A stretch of 64,000 nucleotides of DNA from Larimichthys crocea (taxonomy: Eukaryota > Chordata > Actinopteri > Sciaenidae): positions 7,230,761 through 7,294,760 of the forward strand of contig NC_040018.1 in NCBI RefSeq assembly GCF_000972845.2, in the 5' to 3' direction. The notes below the pieces were generated by a model that saw only the letters and a program-made list of their open reading frames with translations, did no database searches and was not told where the DNA came from. Of the stretch, positions 1 through 12,599 are shown one piece after another. The translations under genes and the position numbers were made by a program. Positions within the stretch are counted from its first letter, which is position 1, and each line of letters starts with the position of its first letter.

Positions 1-2545
1 CTTTAAATGCACCATTAAAGTTTCATCCTCTGTTAAACGGTTTAGAGAGATAAAGGAGAAAAGAGTGGAAGGAGGCAGAAAAAGATAAAGATAAAACACA
101 AAGAACAATAAAGACACAATTTCTTTTTGTCTGTTCTTTTAACAGACCATTGAAAATAACGAGCAATTCCCAGCTAACCACTCTAACAGGAGGAATATTG
201 GCTTGGCCTACCGCCAAAGTAAGTATCTTCTCCAGTGTCAGATCATTCTGACTGTTGACTTGGAAGACTTAAAGTACAAAATAGCACAACTTTGGTGCTG
301 CCAGTCTGGCCTTGTCTGCATTTGTTGCTTTTTGAATTGTAATGCTGCAATTTAACTTGAAGCAGTTCTCTGTACTAATTGCACATTGCTTATTTTATTG
401 ATTACAGTGGAAACCTTTCTCCTTTACGTCTTTCTTCCAGAGATGAAGCGGGCTGCAGACCTTCACACCCCAGAATCCCCATGTTCACTGCATGTTAATT
501 GGCTTTGTTAATTTTATTATTATATCGATTCTTGTTAAAACTCACACTACTAGAAGAATGTGTCATTCACATTGTTAGTGCCAATGTCTGGCCTAACAAT
601 GACCAAAAAAAAAGCATTTTGTAGGTGTTTCTGAGAATTTGTAATTTCCTTGAAAATTGTTGACCCATCATGCACTCGGGGGTCGATACTAACTTTGCAC
701 TTTTTCCTTATGAGGCCGCTGGAGCAGAGGTGATTCTGATATTCACTGATTTGAATGAAATTTTATAGAGAAAATATTTTCTGATGTCTAGGTTGCTCTG
801 CCTAAACTCTTGATTTCTATTGTTTTCTGATCGACAGACGCATTTCGCGTTACTCTTTAAACAGCTGATCACTAAAGCTGCATCTAGAACTGGCTCAGCC
901 ACCTCCCAGTAAACAAGCTGGACCAATACCGAGTTTCCAGATGGCAGGCCAAGCCCATCTTCACACCGTTAGCTCAGTTACCTGTGCAGCTCAAGCGTCA
1001 ACCTCCATGGCGGGAATAGCCAATGTGGAAGTGCTAAAACTCTGATTCCTCGAGTGGCCACTTGAGGCTGGCTGCAGAAGTAAGTCAGTCTCCATAAGCA
1101 CCCGTATTAAAATGTCCAACTTCACAGCAGAAATAAACATGTTTACAGCCTGGTTCAGAAAACAGTTTGCATGTGTTCAACAGAGTACCAAACCTTTTAA
1201 CAGTACACCCACAGTCTTTTACTAAGGGCTGCTTGAACAACAGCCTTTTGCTGTAGACGTAAGAGTGAGAGAGCATAATGGAAGAGGTGGAGAGGAAGGA
1301 GGTGGCAGACCACTAAACGTGTGGAAAAAAGAATTGACACTACAAACAAATACTGCATACACAATTATTATCCTGGTGGATTGAATTGGCATGGCTGCTG
1401 ATATAAATTGGATTGATATCCAACAGTGCTCCTGAAATCTATATTTCTCTGCTTTCCACAAAAACCCATGCTAGGCAATATTGCCATATTGAGGCAATGT
1501 GGAGACAACAAATGAAACTAATTGAGAATGTGCTCAGTTTGTTTCATTTCCCTCTCTCCGGTCTTGTTGGTTGCCCTGTGTGATGTGTGGCTGATGTGTT
1601 GCACCTGATGCTTCCCTGCATGTTGGTGAAAGTGGCAGTGGTGGAGTCTCTGGGACTCCCACCGTGCTTGTGGAAACACTTTTCAGACAGGGTGAGCATG
1701 CAAGCGTCTGCTTAGCATCAGTTTACATGCATTGTGTTTAGATTAACTGAGATTAATGCTGCGCCACATTTCAGATACTGTAGATATCCTGGCTGTCCTC
1801 GGAAACAGCACCTGTCTCTCTGCAGAGTGTTTAGTTTTTGTAGCATCGCGTAGGCTTTCTCCACAGTCCATGGTGGATTAGTAGCTGCCCAAGAGGATGG
1901 CAATGCAGCCATGTCACAGTCAAACGCTGCCTGGTGGCTCTGGGCATGCCAACATTTTTGCATCTGAAGTGGGCCCAGAGGCCTCGGCCTTTATCAACAA
2001 ATGATATTGCCTGTAACATATTGTCCCTGCACCTGCACGGACACACTAGAAAATATTAAAACAAAGTAAGACGTATGTCAAATATTATCATAAAGACAGT
2101 TTGCTCACACATGACTGAGATGCATTCATTTACTACTTGAAAAATGAGCCCTACATACATTTATTGTTGTAGAACAGAAAAATAAAAATTGAGTCTGCCA
2201 CTCAAATGTGAAACGTGACTGCATTCTGTTAAAGAACGATCAGAACTAGAAATAAAAAGGTGAGTAAAAGGTGAGAAAAAATGTGAGTTGAGCTTGACCT
2301 GATACGAAATACAAGCAGCCTCAACAGGTTGCACAAAGAACAAAGTTAAACCTTTGGAGGAGAAGACAAAATCTGAACAAATATGTCTTAAACTATGGAA
2401 TAAGCCATCCTCCAAACTCAAAGAAGATTGGAGTAGAATGACATTGTTATAAAGTCTGCACAGTCAGGGTTGTATGGGTTGACAAGCTGTTCCAAGCATA
2501 TGAAGCAACAAATCATTTTCTTGTTCTTCCAAATTTTACTGTTAA
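1..2545. other. intergenic, no gene seen
   Basis: No reading frame here exceeds about 90 codons and none has a recognisable domain. I see no convincing splice-flanked exon, RNA gene or well-formed transposon end. Ordinary AT-rich teleost intergenic DNA. Confidence 0.6.
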
Positions 2546-2555
2546 CTTATTTTCG

Positions 2556-2895
2556 TGCTGGTTTGCACATGGATGTGAGCGCTGCATCATAACTGTGGCT
2601 TGGAGGTAGGCTGGGTTGTCCACTAATCAGATGATCACACGGTTTGTCCCCTCCAGTCTGCATGTCAAGAGTCTTTGGGCAAGATACTGAACCCAAATTG
2701 CTCCTGAAGGCTGCTCCCCTCAGTGTGTGATGTGTGTGAATGGTTAGCTCCTCCAACTGATGAGCAGTTGGCACCTTGCATGGCAGCCAATGCCATCAGT
2801 GTATGAATGTGCGTGAATGGGTGATGAAGTATGTAATGTAACACGCGAGTGGTTGGAAGACTAGAAAGGCACTATATAAGTACAGTCCATTAGTT
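2556..2895 (-). repeat. teleost interspersed repeat, 'TGGACTGTACTT' family
   Basis: Read on the minus strand this begins with TAATGGACTGTACTT and 'CTAGTCTTCCAACCACTC', passes through 'CCAATTTGGG'-like and 'CTTGCCCAAAG'-like stretches, and matches the + strand repeat at 6796-7065 over most of its length. The family is common in teleost intergenic DNA. I recognise it by its conserved words but cannot assign a certain class; it behaves like a SINE-sized element. The copy is diverged. Confidence 0.6.
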
Positions 2896-3020
2896 GTGGG
2901 CTGGTGAAGTGGCTGTGCTAAGTGGAGGCATTGATTTGGCAGGTGTTTAAGGTCCAATATGTCATATTTACAGGGAGAATATGACAGAAATGGAACATCA
3001 TATAATAAACATGTTTTCAT

Positions 3021-3570
3021 TACTGTAAAATCACTGTTATCTTAGAATGAGACTGATCTACACAGAGTTTCTACAGTAGCCCAGAATGGACAAACTAACA
3101 AAGGAACGTCTCTGTTCTTTGTTGTGCTGATGAAAATGAATACACATCACACAAATAATATGTGTGTTTGTGTGATTTTTCCAGCAATCACATTTAAGAT
3201 TTTTTCCCCAGCTTTTGTCCCATGAGCTTCAAGACACAACTGTCTTCATCTGATAATGGACAGCCAAAGACATACAGGAAACTGGGGAGAGGGGGACAAG
3301 AACATATGGCGAGGAGGCCATGGGAATTGAATCGTGGCCACTGCATTAAGGAGCCTAGTACATACAGTACAGGGAGTTCCTGATTCCCGGGTTGTTCAAA
3401 CAGACAATTTAACTATGTAGCATACTACGAAGCACATAAACCAAGAAAAATGACCAAATCTGAGCAAGTTAACAAAGTCTGGCTGGCAAAACACTCCCTT
3501 CTCAAATGCTCCTGGTAGACCAAACAGCCTTGCAACCATGACGTCACAGAAGTGCGTGGTGGAATATAGG
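3021..3570. other. intergenic, nothing recognised
   Basis: No supported gene. The 88- and 76-codon minus-strand frames near 3396-3662 overlap each other in different frames and run into the LTR-like segment that follows; neither shows a domain. Confidence 0.5.
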
Positions 3571-3575
3571 GTACT

Positions 3576-3830
3576 GTTATGACCCCGGCTCTTGGGAAGC
3601 AACACAGTGACAAACAAACAATCAATGCGGCCAAAGTAACTTTTATTATAGTCAAATGTCAAACCACAAAATATGGAGGCTGGTGGTGTTGCAGCAGGCC
3701 GGACTGCATGAGTGAGAAAGAGGGGGGTGGAGCTACCCAGAGCTCTTAAAGGCTTCCAAACAGGTGCCAGAGATCAGGAGGAAAGATGAGGAGGAGCCTC
3801 TGATCACCTGAAAACTGAGATTAGAGAAAA
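3576..3830 (-). mobile_element. LTR-like segment (possible solo LTR)
   Basis: The minus strand has the layout of a retrotransposon LTR end: a TTTAAGAGC promoter-like word near 3745, an AATAAAAG polyadenylation-like signal near 3645, and a terminus reading GGGGTCATAACA at 3577. The 5' boundary and a target-site duplication were not found, and no gag or pol sequence lies nearby. It could be another kind of dispersed repeat. Confidence 0.3.
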
Positions 3831-3889
3831 TTTAGAGAAGTAGAAAAAACTGAAAGAGATTAGCCTTAAACATAACGTACTGTGACTGG

Positions 3890-5260
3890 GAAACCACAGG
3901 CCGCAGTTCACAACTCATCTTCTCATCAGCAGTCATTGTTGCCAGAAAACAATCTTTGCCTTTCTAAACCAGATCATCACCACAGAGGCAGCAGCATCAG
4001 AAGAGGCTCATGTGAATCATTTTGTAATGGTCAGGGTGGTGACGTGTATGGACGGCGGAGGCTGCAGGTTAGCGATAGGAGTTAGAATAGTGTACAGTGT
4101 AGGCTTACAAGTGTGATCAAATAAAGGCCACGGTGTTTCAAAAGCCGACGCCGGAGCTCATATGTTTTTCCACGGCTGAAGAAAGTGAAGGTGGTTAACC
4201 GCGAAGATGACGTGCAGTTTGGCCTCAGGAGACGGCATCTACCCTTTGACCACGGTCTGGCAGCCGGACAGGAACATGGTTAACAATCATAATTCGATAA
4301 AAAATTATTGTTTCTGTAATGCACATCATCAGTCTACTATAATAATAAAATACATGATGTTTGGTGCCCTGGCTCCCCCCCGTCACCCAGTGGTTTGTTC
4401 CATTAGGCTACCAGTGGGGGCACCACAAAGCAATTACGCTTAGGGCGCCAAATTGGCTGCAGTGGCCCTGGTCATGGGTCACTTTGGAACATCAATACTT
4501 GTTGGATGAACAAGTAAAACCACCAGGCTTAAATGTGCTACACTTCCTGCTCTGAAGCGAGTTTATTTTGCCAATCAGTCAAGTTAGTTCGTCTGACACC
4601 TGTTCTTCCTGTGTCCAGGATTACCTGCCTGCCTGCCAGTCTCACCAGTTTAATTTAACTTAATGACCACATTTAGGTTCAGCCTTCACATTACTAGTTT
4701 AAGCATTACACACAAGGAGAAACCAGTGACCGTCACCTCATTTGCAAGCAGTGTTAGCACACAGCATTACCATGCCACCAGAGCAGAGAAGATCAGCCAG
4801 CTGATCTAGGTAAATGGTGTCAGAAGATTTGCTCTTGTGAAGCTTTGTGGAAGGAGGACGCTTCCATGCTGCTGCATTTGTTGAGCTGCAGTACAAGCCA
4901 TCACTGTGACACTCTACAGTCTGGGCCACGCAGAAAGGTAAGCTAAAACCAACCCACCTCCGTTTTACTATACATTTTACACTAGACTCAAGGACTCTAT
5001 GATAATTAAATGCAAGTACTTAAATAAGGAAATGCCCATCCTGACTTTTGATCCTGTTTTATAGTTTTTAATGTAAAATTTTCATCTATAACTTACAGTT
5101 AAAGTTGTCAGATAAATGTAGTGGAGTGCAAAGAGTGGAGTCCAAGTTTGAAATGGAAATAAATCAATTAAAGTACCTCAGATTTGAATAAATGTACTTA
5201 TTTACATTTCACCACTGGAATTGTCCAATTCTGTCACTGTTTTCTGGTGACAGAGTAAAA
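3890..5260. other. intergenic, nothing recognised
   Basis: Only short chance frames of 80 codons or fewer. No exon, RNA gene or clear mobile element seen. The right boundary is set by the start of the large duplicated block at 5261. Confidence 0.5.
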
Positions 5261-5618
5261 ACAATTATTGATTATTATGACTGAGCCCTATCTGTTTTTA
5301 ATGTAGGTACAGTATGAACACAGTGATCTATTAGTGTGAGCTACAGTAGAGAAGTAAGTCAGGCCTACATATGGCATCATCCCTATCTGCTCTGTACCAA
5401 CCAGCACTGTGTACAGTGTATCTGAATTACTTTATAACCCCACAGCCCCACCCCACCTCATTCCCTCTTTAATATTTCCTTCCTCCCTTCTTTTATCACT
5501 TCCTCTTCACGAGTGATAATTTTGTGTTTCCATTTCCATTTGACAACACGCTGCACTAACACGTAAATACCGTCTGGAGAAACAGCATCTTCATCCCTGC
5601 AGGAAGTTCAAATGTGTT

Positions 5619-5620
<2 letters not shown>

Positions 5621-5650
<30 letters not shown>
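5621..5650. repeat. (TG)n microsatellite
   Basis: Fifteen TG units. A companion (AC)n tract lies at 5781-5800. The duplicate copy near 11600 is shorter and interrupted. Confidence 0.95.
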
Positions 5651-5654
<4 letters not shown>

Positions 5655-6065
5655 CATGTTAGCTCAGTGGTGTGTAAAAGGTGGAGACGGGTGATATTTC
5701 TCCTAGACACACATGCTCCAGCTCTCCGACTTCACCATATGGAGCCCATTACACCCATTTATGAACATTCTACACCAGCTACACACACACACACACACAC
5801 AAACTTGACATAATGGTGCTCACATACACTTGATAGCACCCCAGCGATAGCATAGACGGAACATATGTCATGTAATAAATAAGAGTGTCAACATTTACCC
5901 CTGCAGTCTGTTTACCGTGTGTGTGTGTGTGTGTGTTGTGCGTGTGTTGCAGAGGCCTAAAGCCTGTCAGTGTGAGTCTTGTTTTGTCCCTCGTGTTAGT
6001 GCTATCACACTCTTATCAGCTCACTGGCACCAAACCTCTCTGTCTAGTATGCACGCACACACATT

Positions 6066-6072
<7 letters not shown>

Positions 6073-6147
<75 letters not shown>
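6073..6147. repeat. (CA)n microsatellite
   Basis: About 37 uninterrupted CA units. In the duplicate copy (about 12024-12064) the array is only about 20 units, so the two copies differ greatly in array length. Confidence 0.95.
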
Positions 6148-6151
<4 letters not shown>

Positions 6152-6446
6152 ACACCCCTAGCTTCCTTCTCTTCACACCACTCTACCTGCTCCTGTCTGC
6201 TCTCTTTATGTCATAAACCCTGTGGCTCCTTCTCCATGTTTTCATATTTGCATTTGCGCTTGGGTATTAGGTTAATGTTTTGAACTGTGTGTGTGTGCGT
6301 GTGTGTGTGTGTGTTGGTGGATAGCAGGGTTGTTGGGTGTTTGGTGGGTCGTTTTGTCAGCTTCCTCTATGTACTTGTAAGACTCTGCTGCTCTGTTGCG
6401 CTTCACTTCCTACATCTTTGATGCCAAACAATCTCATTGCCAAGCT

Positions 6447-6450
<4 letters not shown>

Positions 6451-6493
<43 letters not shown>

Positions 6494-6594
6494 GGAGAGA
6501 GAAACAGAGAGATAGCAAGAGGGTGATACAATGGCAGGTTGTGTGTGTGAAGTTTCCACTGTGTCATCACTATACAGTTCAACAGACACCTGAG

Positions 6595-6653
<59 letters not shown>
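6451..6653. repeat. paired (GT)n and (CA)n microsatellites in inverted polarity
   Basis: (GT)20 at 6451-6490 and (CA)~29 at 6596-6653 face each other across about 105 bp, so a single strand could fold into a GT/AC hairpin. The duplicate copy at about 12393-12597 keeps the arrangement with interruptions in the GT arm. Confidence 0.9.
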
Positions 6654-6655
<2 letters not shown>

Positions 6656-6795
6656 TAGAGCTGATGGTTTGTTATTAACCCAACCGTAACTCTTGGAATA
6701 TAGCACCCCTTCATTTTAAAAACAGTGTGTTATTTTTACACGTTCTATTGAGATATTATATTATATTGTTTTATAAAATGATAGTATGATTAGTA

Positions 6796-7065
6796 AATGG
6801 ACTGTACTTACAGTATATAACACTCTTCTAGTCTTCCAACCACTCAAAGCGCTTTACACTACATATCTCATTCACCCATTCACACACATTCATACACTGA
6901 TGGCATTGGCTGCCATGCAAAGTGCCAACTGCTCATCAGTTTTATAAACTAACCAGTCACACACTGATGGCACAGCCTTCAGGAGCAATTTGGGGTTCAG
7001 TATCTTTCCCAAGGACACTTCGACATGCAGACTGGAGGAGCCAGGGATCAAACCACTATTATTAT
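6796..7065 (+). repeat. teleost interspersed repeat, 'TGGACTGTACTT' family
   Basis: Starts TAAATGGACTGTACTTACAG, contains CACTCAAAGCGCTTTACAC and ends near GGGATCAAACCAC. It is the forward-oriented counterpart of 2556-2895 and is present again, with small indels, at about 12740-13005. Followed by a short (ATT)n stretch. Confidence 0.75.
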
Positions 7066-7085
7066 TATCATTATTATTATTATTA

Positions 7086-7330
7086 CATTAACACCCATCC
7101 ATAACCGCTTATCCTCATTAGGGTCACAGTGGCTCCCAGCTGACTTTGGGTGAGAGGCGGGGTACACCCTGCACAAGTCACCAGCTCATCACACATAGAG
7201 ACAAACAACCATTCACACTTACAGACAGTTTAGAGTCACAAATGAACCTGTTAAGGTTCATGTCTTTGGACTGTGGGAGGAATCTGACACGGGGAGAACA
7301 TAACCACTGCACCACCATGCTGCCCTATTT
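7086..7330 (-). repeat. teleost repeat with 'GGCGGCACGGTGGTGCAGTGG' type head, reverse
   Basis: On the minus strand this runs from a GCAGCATGGTGGTGCAGTGG-like head through CTTCCTCCCACAG/CAAAGACATG-like words to a GATAAGCGGTTATGGATGG tail. Forward copies lie at 26428-26680 and 58088-58190. The ATGG-type tail suggests mobilisation by an RTE-type LINE; that is family knowledge, not proven here. Duplicated at about 13040-13290. Confidence 0.7.
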
Positions 7331-8952
7331 CATTGTTATTATTCGTTTCGTCTCAATAAAAAAATACTTCATCATGATGATGATCTGATCCACAGACATT
7401 CAGGTGATCAGGTCATCCAATCCTGACAATGCAATTCCCAATTAACAAAGCTTTACTTATAAAGCATGTGTCTGATGGCTTAAAGCGAGTAAACAAAAGC
7501 ATGAAAAAATCTTCCCTCTTGAGTTACAATGACTGAGTCCTCATCTCTGTGCTGCTCTGTCTGAACAACAAACTGTCCGTTAGTGAAGAAGTGATATAAG
7601 ACACAGGGGGAAGGGAAAGTAATGTCAACACCTGGAGCACAGGGCAGTTAGCAGAACTTATAATATAAAGAGGCCTGTCTGGAACATGAAACTGTTTCGA
7701 AAGAGACAACTACCTCAACTTCACAGACACTGAAGAATCTGCGGCTGAACTGCAGGAGCATCAGTCAACAGAACTGTAAAACTGTCAACTGCTTTTTCAG
7801 GTGACACGTTATTGTGTCTCCCTCCTCGCTGTCAGTGTTCCACAGACAAACACATCAGTTAAAATGTGCCTAATTGGCCTGTTGTAAAGGATGAAACCTT
7901 GATAGTGACAGACCTGAGCTCGGTGCACAGCAGGTGTGCGCACTTTCAGCACCACCCACCAAGCTTAACTCGCATTTTTCACCCACACTCTCCTCTGATT
8001 GTTTGGCTAATTGATTGGCTGTCAGGGTGACTGATGGCACCGGTGCTCATATCCAACATATCCAAGGTAACGCACTGGTGCAACACCCAAAAGCTCCCCA
8101 ATCAGCATTTCTCAGTGAACAGTGCGAGCAGGAGAGGCGTGTGTTCATCCATCATCCTGATAGTAACTGGTACAGCTCCCCTGAGTCTCACAGTTGACCC
8201 CGTTCAAACCATCTATTAGTGAAACTCTACTGTTGCCACATGCGAGTGATGTGTGGCTTCTCTGACCTTCTCATGTAGGCTAAGGGAACTCCACAACAAC
8301 CCGCTCGCCTATAATACAGTTGGTTCACAATGGATGAAATGTTATGAGTTGAATTCTACCTTCACCATAATACACCACCTCCATTATTTCAGCATCCACG
8401 CTTTAGACGTGTATTTTTAGAATGAAGACAATGAAGTTCCCCCCGGTATTCATACTTACACTTTCAATTTAAAGTGGGCAGAATGTAAAATGAAAAACTG
8501 TAATGGTAAAATGGATGGATGTGTGTGTGTGTGAGAGATTTTGCCCATTGGGTTTAAGCCTGGCTAAAAAAGGAAACAAAAGAAGGCAACACATATCGTC
8601 TAATAGGGACAATTCAAAAATAAAACTCAATTAATGTGAGGCATCCATTGAAAATAGAACAGCTGTGTATTGTCTGGTATGGGTGCAAACAGCACTAAGC
8701 GAATAGGCTACTCTCAGACAGGAGAGTGGTATCAGTCTTTTCATTTAAACTGTAAAAAACACAGACACACTCCATGTTGTACCTGACAACAACACCCTAC
8801 AACCTACATTTGTATTTGTTAAGGCCATTTGTTGATTTTGGATGGGTTTCTCCTAAATTAAGCTTCTGAAACATTATATTACACGAATATTCTTTTAATC
8901 TTATTTCAGATTTTTCTCAGATGAAGCGGTTTAATGGAATGAATGGGTGTTA

Positions 8953-9160
8953 TAACAAGCCATGCACCACTGCTTGCTATATTCTTGTTGTTGCACCTCA
9001 GTCTGCAGTGCAGGGTTATAAAAATGGATGGATGGTGCAACAAAGCTAAAATGAGAGCATCTTCCATTCTTGACTCTTTAGGTCAGGGGTCCAAAACTGG
9101 CCCGCCATCAATTATATCTGGCCCGCTAGATGACGTTGATTTATTTTAAAATATATATAT
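8953..9160 (+). repeat. repeat segment C, copy 1
   Basis: Contains AACAAGCCATGCACCACTGC, AAAATGGATGG and GTCAGGGGTCCAAAACTGGC followed by CCGCCATC. The segment occurs again at 11075-11214 (3' part), about 14975-15180 and 16286-16500. The GGTCCAAAACTGGCCCGCC word resembles hAT element termini. Two of the four copies stop a few bases before a 10-N gap. Confidence 0.7.
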
Positions 9161-9162
9161 AT

Positions 9163-9172
9163 NNNNNNNNNN
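9163..9172. other. assembly gap of 10 N
   Basis: Ten Ns follow an (AT)n run at 9151-9162. The second copy of this block reads straight through the equivalent place (about 15175-15205), so the gap probably hides only a short AT-rich stretch. Confidence 0.95.
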
Positions 9173-10066
9173 TTTAACAAAAAACCTCATGTTTCCTGTC
9201 CAAATACAACAATTCCACAGATTCACAAATTTAGTAAAAGTAGCTGATAAGTACGTGACAGCAGCCAGAACATCCATCCTGGAAATAAAAGTGTCCTGTG
9301 GCCCTCTTGCAAGGACAACGTGAACAAATTGTTTCATTAAATAAAAAAAACCAAAACCAAACAAGTTGGGCTCAAAATTAAATAGCCTAAAAAAAAGGTG
9401 AATGCACATCAGCGGCAGATCTGCGCTGCTGTATACATAAGTTACGGCAGGTTGCCTGTTTCATGACAGACGCAGTGTGCGTAATAACAGCACATAGAAG
9501 CAAATGAATCTTTTAAATTAAATCAATATGCATTTCTAAAGTTAAATAAAGTTTATTTTTAATATAATCTCCGTGGGCTGGTCATGACAGTTTGATATGA
9601 TCTACTTACACAATGAGAGTTCACCTCCACAAGCACATCAAATGATTTGAATATCGAATTCTCCTGCTTATACTGTAATAAAGTTTTTTTAAGTCTTTTT
9701 TTTAGCTTTGAAATTTCCCCATTCAAGTATATCAATATGCATGTTGGATTATTTGTGTCATGCACATGGTCGCAGGAGAAAGTAAACGACTAACTGAACA
9801 GTACATGAAGTCATGCTGCTGTTAAAGAGTCTGACAGCTGTTGGAATGAAGGACCTGTGGTGGTGCTCCTTCTTACATGGTGGAGGTAGCAGACTGCTTG
9901 CTGCTGAAGGAAATAACAAATATCCAGTGCTGTTGGATCACTGAAGAGAAATAGAAGATGACTATGAGATAACTTAAGTGCAGCCCGCATTAAATTCAAA
10001 ACACTAATGCTGACTACAAAGTAGTCCCTGTTTCTGTACCCACCTATTTGAACATCCTCATACGGA
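9173..10066 (+). repeat. duplicated block B, first copy
   Basis: This segment is present again at about 16540-17508, and its first 380 bp also at about 15200-15660. The first copy lacks about 70 bp (CGCAGCCTC to AACCTGTGG) that both other copies carry. The words near 9290-9330 resemble internal parts of hAT elements. No coding sequence found. Confidence 0.7.
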
Positions 10067-10230
10067 ATAATGTTACCTTACATGCATTGCACTCATCCCC
10101 GTTTCTTTCAACATCCAACCAGTTCCTACCAGATCAGAGGCGTGGTTCCCTTTTTTTTGTAAGTCGATTTTGGATAAAAGTGTCAGATAAACGACTAAAT
10201 GTAAATAAATGTATGAATAACATTAAATAA
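10067..10230 (+). repeat. L2-type LINE/SINE 3' tail
   Basis: Contains GTAAGTCGATTTTGGATAAA and AGTGTCAGATAAACGACTAA, a diverged form of the teleost L2 3' end (GTCGCTTTGGATAAAAGCGT at 34115), followed by an AAATGTA-like tail. A second copy lies at about 18300-18470. Confidence 0.6.
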
Positions 10231-10356
10231 AACTTTATAGAAGAAACAAGTGGGCAAACAGAGGACAGTGTTGAGTATGTGTGCTGCACATCATAACTGG
10301 TGTTCTAGAAAATCCCCCAACGCTTCTGGAACTTCTAATTTGAATATTGAAAAAAA

Positions 10357-11060
10357 ATGATTTTACAGGGAATCTTTCTCTTCCTGTTCCATCACTTCTG
10401 CCTGGAACTTGTTGTCATCAGATTAATTCCACTTGGCAACATCTTCCGTAAATTTAACATCAATTTTCCGACTGTTTATGCCGACGACAACCCAGCTTCT
10501 CCATCCGGAAAACCACCTGGTCACTCCCCCCCCCCCCCCCACTCAATGCTTATCCTAACAAATCCTGTTCACACTCCAACTTCTTCTTAAACTTAACAGT
10601 GACAACAGAGGTCCCTCCTTATAGGCACCAATCCACCCTATCCACAAGCTAGCAATATCTCTTTTTCAATTGATGGAATCCTTCAGTCTCCCCCCGTCTC
10701 CCCAGGTCAAGAGCTTGGGTGGTCATCCTAGACAGTTCTTATCATCCACTCCCCATTACAACATCACAGGTCCGGCCTACTTTCACTTTCACTACCAACA
10801 TTAATCGCTCGGCCCCTCCCTCTCCCTCCTCTCCTCCCACACCTCTTCCATCCTTGTACACAGCCTGTACACCACCCTCCGTCTTGACTACAGTAATATC
10901 CCGTCCTCTTTGGTCCTCCCCACAAATCCAGTCACAAGCTGCAACTGGGCCCAACTCAGCTGCCGCCATCATTACAAACCCATTCAATTTCACCATATTA
11001 CCCCCTGTACTACATACACATCTCCCACTGCTCCCCATTAAGCACAGAATCCTTTTAAAG
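10357..11060 (+). pseudogene. degenerate LINE reverse-transcriptase fragment, copy 1
   Basis: The 77-codon frame contains IPLGNIFRKFNINF followed by VYADDNP, which matches the YADD catalytic motif and its upstream neighbourhood in non-LTR retrotransposon RTs. Downstream pieces corresponding to the thumb region appear in shifted frames (SLYTACTPPSV, then VLTTVISRPLW). Several frameshifts and a C-rich tract near 10527-10542 break the frame. The same element is repeated at 18619-19230. No functional product is expected. Confidence 0.7.
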
Positions 11061-11074
11061 TACTCCTCCATACG

Positions 11075-11214
11075 GGTTATAAAAATGGATGGATGGTGCA
11101 ACAAAGCTAAAATGAGAGCATCTTCCATTCTTGACTCTTTAGGTCAGGGGTCCAAAACTGGCCCGCCATCAATTATATCTGGCCTGCTAGATGACGTTTA
11201 TTTATTTTAAAATA
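11075..11214 (+). repeat. repeat segment C, copy 2 (3' part), ending at a gap
   Basis: Nearly identical to 9013-9158 and joined directly to the LINE fragment at about 11070, a junction absent from the longer LINE copy at 18619. The abrupt join and the immediate gap suggest a contig end assembled into repeat sequence. Confidence 0.7.
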
Positions 11215-11224
11215 NNNNNNNNNN
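11215..11224. other. assembly gap of 10 N
   Basis: The sequence after the gap restarts at the equivalent of position 5261, about 6 kb upstream, as expected when overlapping contigs or haplotigs are placed end to end. Confidence 0.95.
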
Positions 11225-12022
11225 ACAATTATGTGATTATTATGAGACTGACCCCTATCTGTTTTATATGTAGGTCCAGTATGAACAACATGATCTATTA
11301 GTGTGAGCTACAGTAGAAGTAAGTCAGGCCTACATATGGCATCATCCCTATCTGCTCCTGTACCAACCGCACACTGTGTACAGTGGTATCTGAATTAATT
11401 TATAACCGCACAACCCACCACCCACCCCATCATTCCCTCTTTAATATTTCCTTCCTCCCTTCTTTTATCACTTCCTCTTCACGAGTGATAATTTTTGTGT
11501 TTCCATTTCCATTTGACAACACGCTGCACTAACAACATAAATACCGTCTGGAGAAACAGCATCTTCATCCCTGCAGGAAGTTCAAATGTGTTTATGTGTG
11601 TGTGTGTGTGTGTTGTGTGTGTGTGTCGGCATGTTAGCTCAGTGTGTGTAAAAGGTGGAGACGGGTGTATTTCTCCTAGACCACATGCTCCCAGCTCTCC
11701 GACTTCACCATATGGAGCCCATTACACCCATTTATGAATTGTACACCTACCCACACCCAACACACACAACTTGACATAATGGTGCTCACTACACTGTGAT
11801 AGCACCCCAGCGATAGCATAGACGGAACAATGTCATGTAATAAATAAGAGTGTCAACATTTACCCCTGCAGTCTGTTTACCATGTGTGTGTGGTGTGTTG
11901 CAGAGGCCTTAAAGCCGTCGGTGTGAGTCTTGTTTTTGTCCTCGTGTTAGTGCTATCAATCACACTCTATCAGCTCACTGCACCAAACCTCTCTGTCTAG
12001 TATGCACGCACACACATTCACA

Positions 12023-12068
<46 letters not shown>

Positions 12069-12540
12069 CCTAGCTTCCTTCTCTTCACACCACCACTCTA
12101 ACTGCTCCTGTCTGCTCCTTTATGTCATAACCCTGTGGCTCCTTCGTTTCTCATATTTTTGCATATTGCTTGCTCTGGGTATTAGGTTTAATGTTTTTGA
12201 ACTTGTGTTGTGTGTGTGTTGTTTTGTGGGTGTGGGTGTGGTGGTGTGCGTTGTGTGTGTGTGGTGGTGGATGGAGGGTTGTTGGGTGTTTGGGGGTCGT
12301 TTTGTCAGCTTCCTCTATGTACTGTAAGACTCTGCTGCTCTGTTTGCGCTTCACTTCCTACATCTTTGATGCCAAACAACTCATTGCCAAGCTCTGTGTG
12401 TGTGTGTGTGTGTGGTGTGTGTGTGTGTGTGGTGTGGTATGGGAGAGGAAACAGAGAATAGCAAGAAGGGTGATACAATGGAGGTTGTGTGTTGTGAAGT
12501 TTCCACTGTGTCATCACTAACAGTTCAACAGACACCTGAG

Positions 12541-12599
<59 letters not shown>

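Larger units (their letters stand above)
5261..9162 (+). repeat. large duplicated block A, first copy
   Basis: From ACAATTATTGATTATTATGA at 5261 onward, this segment reappears in the same order and orientation at 11225 to about 15180. It holds several GT/CA microsatellites, two teleost interspersed repeats (6796-7065 and 7086-7330) and otherwise unremarkable sequence. The copy ends exactly at a 10-N gap. It reads cleaner than the second copy, which has frequent one- or two-base indels. No gene was found inside it. Confidence 0.85.

Noticed and set aside
5885..6714. Frames of 90-132 codons on both strands
   Set aside because: They consist of Cys-Val or His-Thr repeats from GT/CA microsatellites, which are open in several frames by chance.
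10742..11128. 128-codon minus-strand frame
   Set aside because: It lies antisense to the LINE RT fragment and is Gly/Val/Glu low-complexity; a shadow of the opposite strand.
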